This document shows positions 59,690 through 64,000 of a stretch of DNA of 64,000 nucleotides, in pieces. The position numbers were made by a program, and so were the translations under genes. Source of the stretch: Oncomelania hupensis (Eukaryota > Mollusca > Gastropoda > Littorinimorpha > Pomatiopsidae). The stretch covers positions 54,237,821 to 54,301,820 of the forward strand of contig CM072526.1 in the NCBI GenBank assembly GCA_036898135.1, read 5' to 3'. The notes below the pieces were generated by a model, which saw nothing but the letters and a program-made list of their open reading frames with translations, did not search any database and had not been told where the DNA came from. The first letter of the stretch is position 1, and each line of letters starts with the position of its first letter.

Positions 59690-60925
59690 ATAGGAGATGG
59701 ATAGTACATTAGATAGAAGATAGATATTACATTAGATAGTAGATAGTACATTAGATAGAAGATAGATAGTACATTAGATAGTAGATAGTACATTAGATAG
59801 TAGATAGATATTACATTAGATAGTAGATAGTACATTAGATAGAAGATAGATAGTACATTAGATAGGAGGCACTGTGGTCTAATGGTAGTGCTTCGTCTTG
59901 CGGATCGGAAGGTCCCGGGTTCGAGCCCTGGCCGGGCCATTGTGTTGTGTCCCTGGGAAAGACACTTTACTCCTGGTTTTTTACTCCTTTGGATGAGAGT
60001 ATAAACCGAGGTCTAGTCTGTGTCGCATACATTCCATCATAACGGACTTTAAAGATCCTGACGCTCATGTCCTAGACGGGTGAGTGCCGGTGACAAGAAA
60101 ACACCCAGCATGCCCCTAGGTCCTTCTCCCCCATCCCTGGCTGCCCAGGATTGTGCTCAGTTGTCCGGGCGTCAGACCAAAGGTTGCGGTTTGGCGTCTC
60201 GGGCGGCTTGTGTTAGATCCTGTATCGGCCAGCGCCTTGAGCAGCTCTTGAGCTGGAAAAGCGCTATATAAGAACGATGAAATAAAAAAATTAAATAAAA
60301 AAATAGTAGGTAGTACATTAGAAGATAGATAGTACACTAGATAATAGATAGTAAATTAGATATTAGATTGATAGTACATTAGTAGATATATGAGATATAT
60401 GGTACATTAGATAGTAGATAGATAGTACATTAGATAGTAGATAGATAGTACATTAGATAGTAAATAGATAGTACATTAGACAATAGATAGTACATTAGAC
60501 AATAGATAGTACATTAGATAGTAAATAGATAGTGCATTAGACAATAGATAGTACATTAGATATTAGATTGATAATACAATGGTAGGTATAGTAGACATAT
60601 AGTACATTATCTAGTAGATAGATAGTACATTAGATAGGATATAGATAGTATATTAGATACAAAATAGATAGTACATTAGATAATAGATAGTATATTAGAT
60701 ATTAGATTGATAGTACATTAGTAGGTATAGTAGATATAGTATATGAAATAGTAGATGGATACTACATTAGATAGAAAAATAGGACATCAGATAATAGATA
60801 GTACATTAGATATTAGATTGATAGTACTTTAGTGGGTATAGTTGATAGGCAAGACATTAGATAATAGATAGTACATTAGATAGTAGATAGTACATTAGAT
60901 AGTAGATAGTACCTTTGATAGTTTT
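59690..60925. repeat. TAGATAGTACATTAGA-type tandem array, split by a SINE
   Basis: Variable units built from GATAGTACATTAGATAGTA and TAGATA. Present at 59690-59871 and again at 60304-60925, with the SINE between. Confidence 0.9.
59872..60303 (+). mobile_element. Full-length tRNA-derived SINE inside the tandem array
   Basis: The head has an A-box-like TGGTCTAATGGTAGTGC and a B box GGGTTCGAGCCC (59918-59929). The central part contains TGTCCCTGGGAAAGACACTT, a motif family shared by many animal SINEs. The 3' part is GTTAGATCCTGTATCGGCC, then AAAAGCGCTATATAAG, with an (A/T)-rich tail AAATAAAAAAATTAAATAAA. Array sequence flanks both sides. Confidence 0.85.
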
Positions 60926-61000
60926 ATCATGGAAGAGTTATTAAGCCACATTTGTAAGCAATTTAACAGTCACTGGGCTCCGTGATAACATGACCACGAG

Positions 61001-61500
61001 NNNNNNNNNNNNNNNNNNNNNNNNNNNNNNNNNNNNNNNNNNNNNNNNNNNNNNNNNNNNNNNNNNNNNNNNNNNNNNNNNNNNNNNNNNNNNNNNNNNN
61101 NNNNNNNNNNNNNNNNNNNNNNNNNNNNNNNNNNNNNNNNNNNNNNNNNNNNNNNNNNNNNNNNNNNNNNNNNNNNNNNNNNNNNNNNNNNNNNNNNNNN
61201 NNNNNNNNNNNNNNNNNNNNNNNNNNNNNNNNNNNNNNNNNNNNNNNNNNNNNNNNNNNNNNNNNNNNNNNNNNNNNNNNNNNNNNNNNNNNNNNNNNNN
61301 NNNNNNNNNNNNNNNNNNNNNNNNNNNNNNNNNNNNNNNNNNNNNNNNNNNNNNNNNNNNNNNNNNNNNNNNNNNNNNNNNNNNNNNNNNNNNNNNNNNN
61401 NNNNNNNNNNNNNNNNNNNNNNNNNNNNNNNNNNNNNNNNNNNNNNNNNNNNNNNNNNNNNNNNNNNNNNNNNNNNNNNNNNNNNNNNNNNNNNNNNNNN
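61001..61500. other. Assembly gap (500 N)
   Basis: Exactly 500 N, a conventional placeholder; true size unknown. The right edge is satellite, so the gap probably lies in collapsed satellite DNA. Confidence 0.98.
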
Positions 61501-64000
61501 ACCCTATCATATCCTACCCTATCATATCCTACCCTATCATATCCTACCCTATCATATCCTACCCTATCATATCCTACCCTATCATATCCTACCCTATCAT
61601 ATCCTACCCTATATACCCTATCATATCCTACCCTATCATATCCTACCCTATCATATCCTACCCTATCATATCCTACCCTATCATATCCTACCCTATCATA
61701 TCCTACCCTGTCATATCCTACCCTGTCATATCCTACCCTATCATATCCTACCCTATCATATCCTACCCTATCATATCCTACCCTGTCATATCCTACCCTA
61801 TCATATCCTACCCTATCATATCCTACCCTATCATATCCTACCCTATCATATCCTACCCTATCATATCCTACCCTACATATACCCTATCATATCCTACCCT
61901 ATCATATCCTACCCTATCATATCCTACCCTATCATATCCTACCCTATCATATCCTACCCTGTCATATCCTACCCTATCATATCCTACCCTGTCATATCCT
62001 ACCCTATCATATCCTACCCTATCATATCCTACCCTATCATATCCTACCCTATCATATCCTACCTCTATCATATCCTACCCTGTCATATCCTACCCTATCA
62101 TATCCTACCCTATCATATCCTACCCTATCATATCCTACCCTATCATATCCTACCCTATCATATCCTACCCTATCATATCCTACCCTGTCATATCCTACCC
62201 TATCATATCCTACCCTACCATATCCTACCCTACCATATCCTACCCTACCATATCCTAACCCTATCATATCCTACCCTATCATATCCTACCCTACCATATC
62301 CTACCCTACCATATCCTACCCTATCATATCCTACCCTATCATATCCTACCCTATCATATCCTACCCTGTCATATCCTACCCTATCATATCCTACCCTATC
62401 ATATCCTACCCTATCATATCCTACCCTGTCATATCCTACCCTATCATATCCTACCCTATCATATCCTATCCTGTCATATCCTACCCTATCATATCCTACC
62501 CTATCATATCCTACCCTATCATATCCTATCCTGTCATATCCTACCCTATCATATCCTACCCTATCATATCCTACCCTGTCATATCCCTACCCTATCATAT
62601 CCTACACTACCATATCGTACCCTACCATATCGACCCTACCATATCCTACCCTACATATCCTACCCTACCATATCCTACACTACCATATCCTACCCTACCA
62701 TATCCTACCCTATCATATCCTACCCTACCATATCCTACCCTATCATATCGTACCCTACCATATCGTACCCTACCATATCCTACCCTGTCATATCCTACTA
62801 TCATATCCTACCCTACCATATCCTACCCTACCATATCCTACCCTACCTTATCCTACCCTATCATATCCTACCCTGTCATATCCTACCCTATCATATCCTA
62901 CCCTATCATATCCTACCCTACCATATCCTACCCTGTCATATCCTACCCTATCATATCCTACCCTGTCATATCCTACCCTATCATATCCTACACTACCCAT
63001 AGTACCCTATCATATCCTACCCTATCATATCCTACCCTGTCATATCCTACCCTATCATATCCTACACTACCATATCCGTACCCTATCATATCCTACCCTA
63101 TCATATCCTACCCTGTCATATCCTACCCTATCATATCCTACTCTGTCATATCCTACCCTATCATATCCTACCCTGTCATATCCTACCCCCTATCATATCC
63201 TATCATATCCTACCCTATCATATCCTACCCTGTCATATCCTACCCTATCATATCCTACCCTATCATATCCTACCCTATCATATCCTACCCTGTCATATCC
63301 TACCCTATCATATCCTACCCTATCATATCCTACCCTATCATATCCTACCCTGTCATATCCTACCCTATCATATCCTACCCTGTCATATCCTACCCTATCA
63401 TATCCTACCCTGTCATATCCTACCCTATCATATCCTACCCTGTCATATCCTACCCTATCATATCCTACCCTATCATATCCTACCCTATCATATCCTACCC
63501 TGTCATATCCTACCCTATCATATCCTACCCTGTCATATCCTACCCTATCATATCCTACCCTGTCATATCCTACCCTATCATATCCTACCCTGTCATATCC
63601 TACCCTATCATATCCTACCCTACCATATCCTACCCTTATCCTACCCTATCATATCCTACCCTGTCATATCCTACCCTATCATATCCTACCCTATCATATC
63701 CTACCCTATCATATCCTACCCTATCATATCCTACCCTATCATATCCTACCCTGTACCATATCCTACCCTACCATATCCTACCCTATCATATCCTACCCTA
63801 CCATATCCTACCCTACCATATCCTACCCTATCATATCCTACCATATCCTACCCTACCATATCCTACCCTACCATATCGTACCCTACCATATCCTACCCTA
63901 CCATATCCTACCCTATCATATCCTACCCTATCATATCCTACCCTACCATATCCTACCCTATCATATCCTACCCTATCATATCCTACCCTATCATATCCTA
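61501..64000. repeat. 15-bp satellite array, continues beyond the window
   Basis: More homogeneous than the 53-kb array, dominated by TACCCTATCATATCC with GTCAT variants; occasional phase breaks (for example at 61611, 61878, 62063, 63630). Confidence 0.97.

Overview
This is a transposon-saturated, AT-rich stretch of an animal nuclear genome, most likely a marine mollusc or another lophotrochozoan. That placement is an inference. It rests on the mix of mobile elements (L2/CR1-type, Tx1/L1-type and RTE-type LINEs, chromodomain Ty3/gypsy elements, tRNA-derived SINEs, hAT and mariner relics), abundant GA/CA/TA microsatellites, spliced coding exons, and an ORF resembling the RAG1 N-terminal domain, a protein type reported from Aplysia. 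There is no bacterial gene organisation, and most long open frames are tandem repeats whose unit length is a multiple of three.

Host-like coding content is small. One spliced gene is well supported: a B-box/coiled-coil protein with a C-terminal membrane anchor (TRIM59/TRIM13-like layout). Its exons are 20226-20548 and 26837-27803 on the + strand, joined by a GT-AG intron whose phase closes exactly. A THAP zinc-finger exon fragment lies at about 943-1207 (-). A RAG1-N-terminal-like ORF lies at 7477-8055 (-), with its 3' end cut by a dispersed repeat. A 5S rRNA-like sequence lies at 34325-34443 (-).

Layout: 0-3.6 kb holds the THAP fragment, a CpG-rich block, GA-bearing duplications and a 144-bp MITE. 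3.8-8.7 kb is a nest: a dispersed repeat is split by a hAT element (4417-7320), which itself contains a mariner-type deletion derivative and a fold-back palindrome carrying telomere-like motifs; the RAG1-N-like ORF follows. 8.7-17.9 kb is a minus-strand LTR element with near-identical 1.08-kb LTRs, a chromodomain tail of integrase and a decayed envelope-like frame, but no gag, reverse transcriptase or integrase core. 19.5-27.8 kb is the TRIM-like gene, with a 5.4-kb Tx1/L1-type LINE inserted inside an intronic 43-bp minisatellite. 29.2-32.8 kb is a 51/57-bp minisatellite with higher-order structure. 32.8-39.4 kb is LINE territory, including an L2-type LINE with one intact 1,112-codon ORF. 39.37-40.96 kb is a solo-LTR candidate with a perfect 5-bp target duplication. 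41.9-53 kb is a patchwork of truncated LINEs, SINEs, a gag/RNase H deletion relic, microsatellites and a 290-bp poly-C run. 53.3-58.6 kb and 61.5-64 kb are arrays of a 15-bp CCTAY/CATAT satellite, separated by a TAGATAG-type array hosting a SINE and by a 500-N assembly gap.

The elements interact mainly as nested insertions. Several retroelements sit in or against simple repeats, and at least one LINE family carries a (GGATA)n 3' tail whose complement is the pentamer of the big satellite. No element here forms a gene cluster or operon-like system.
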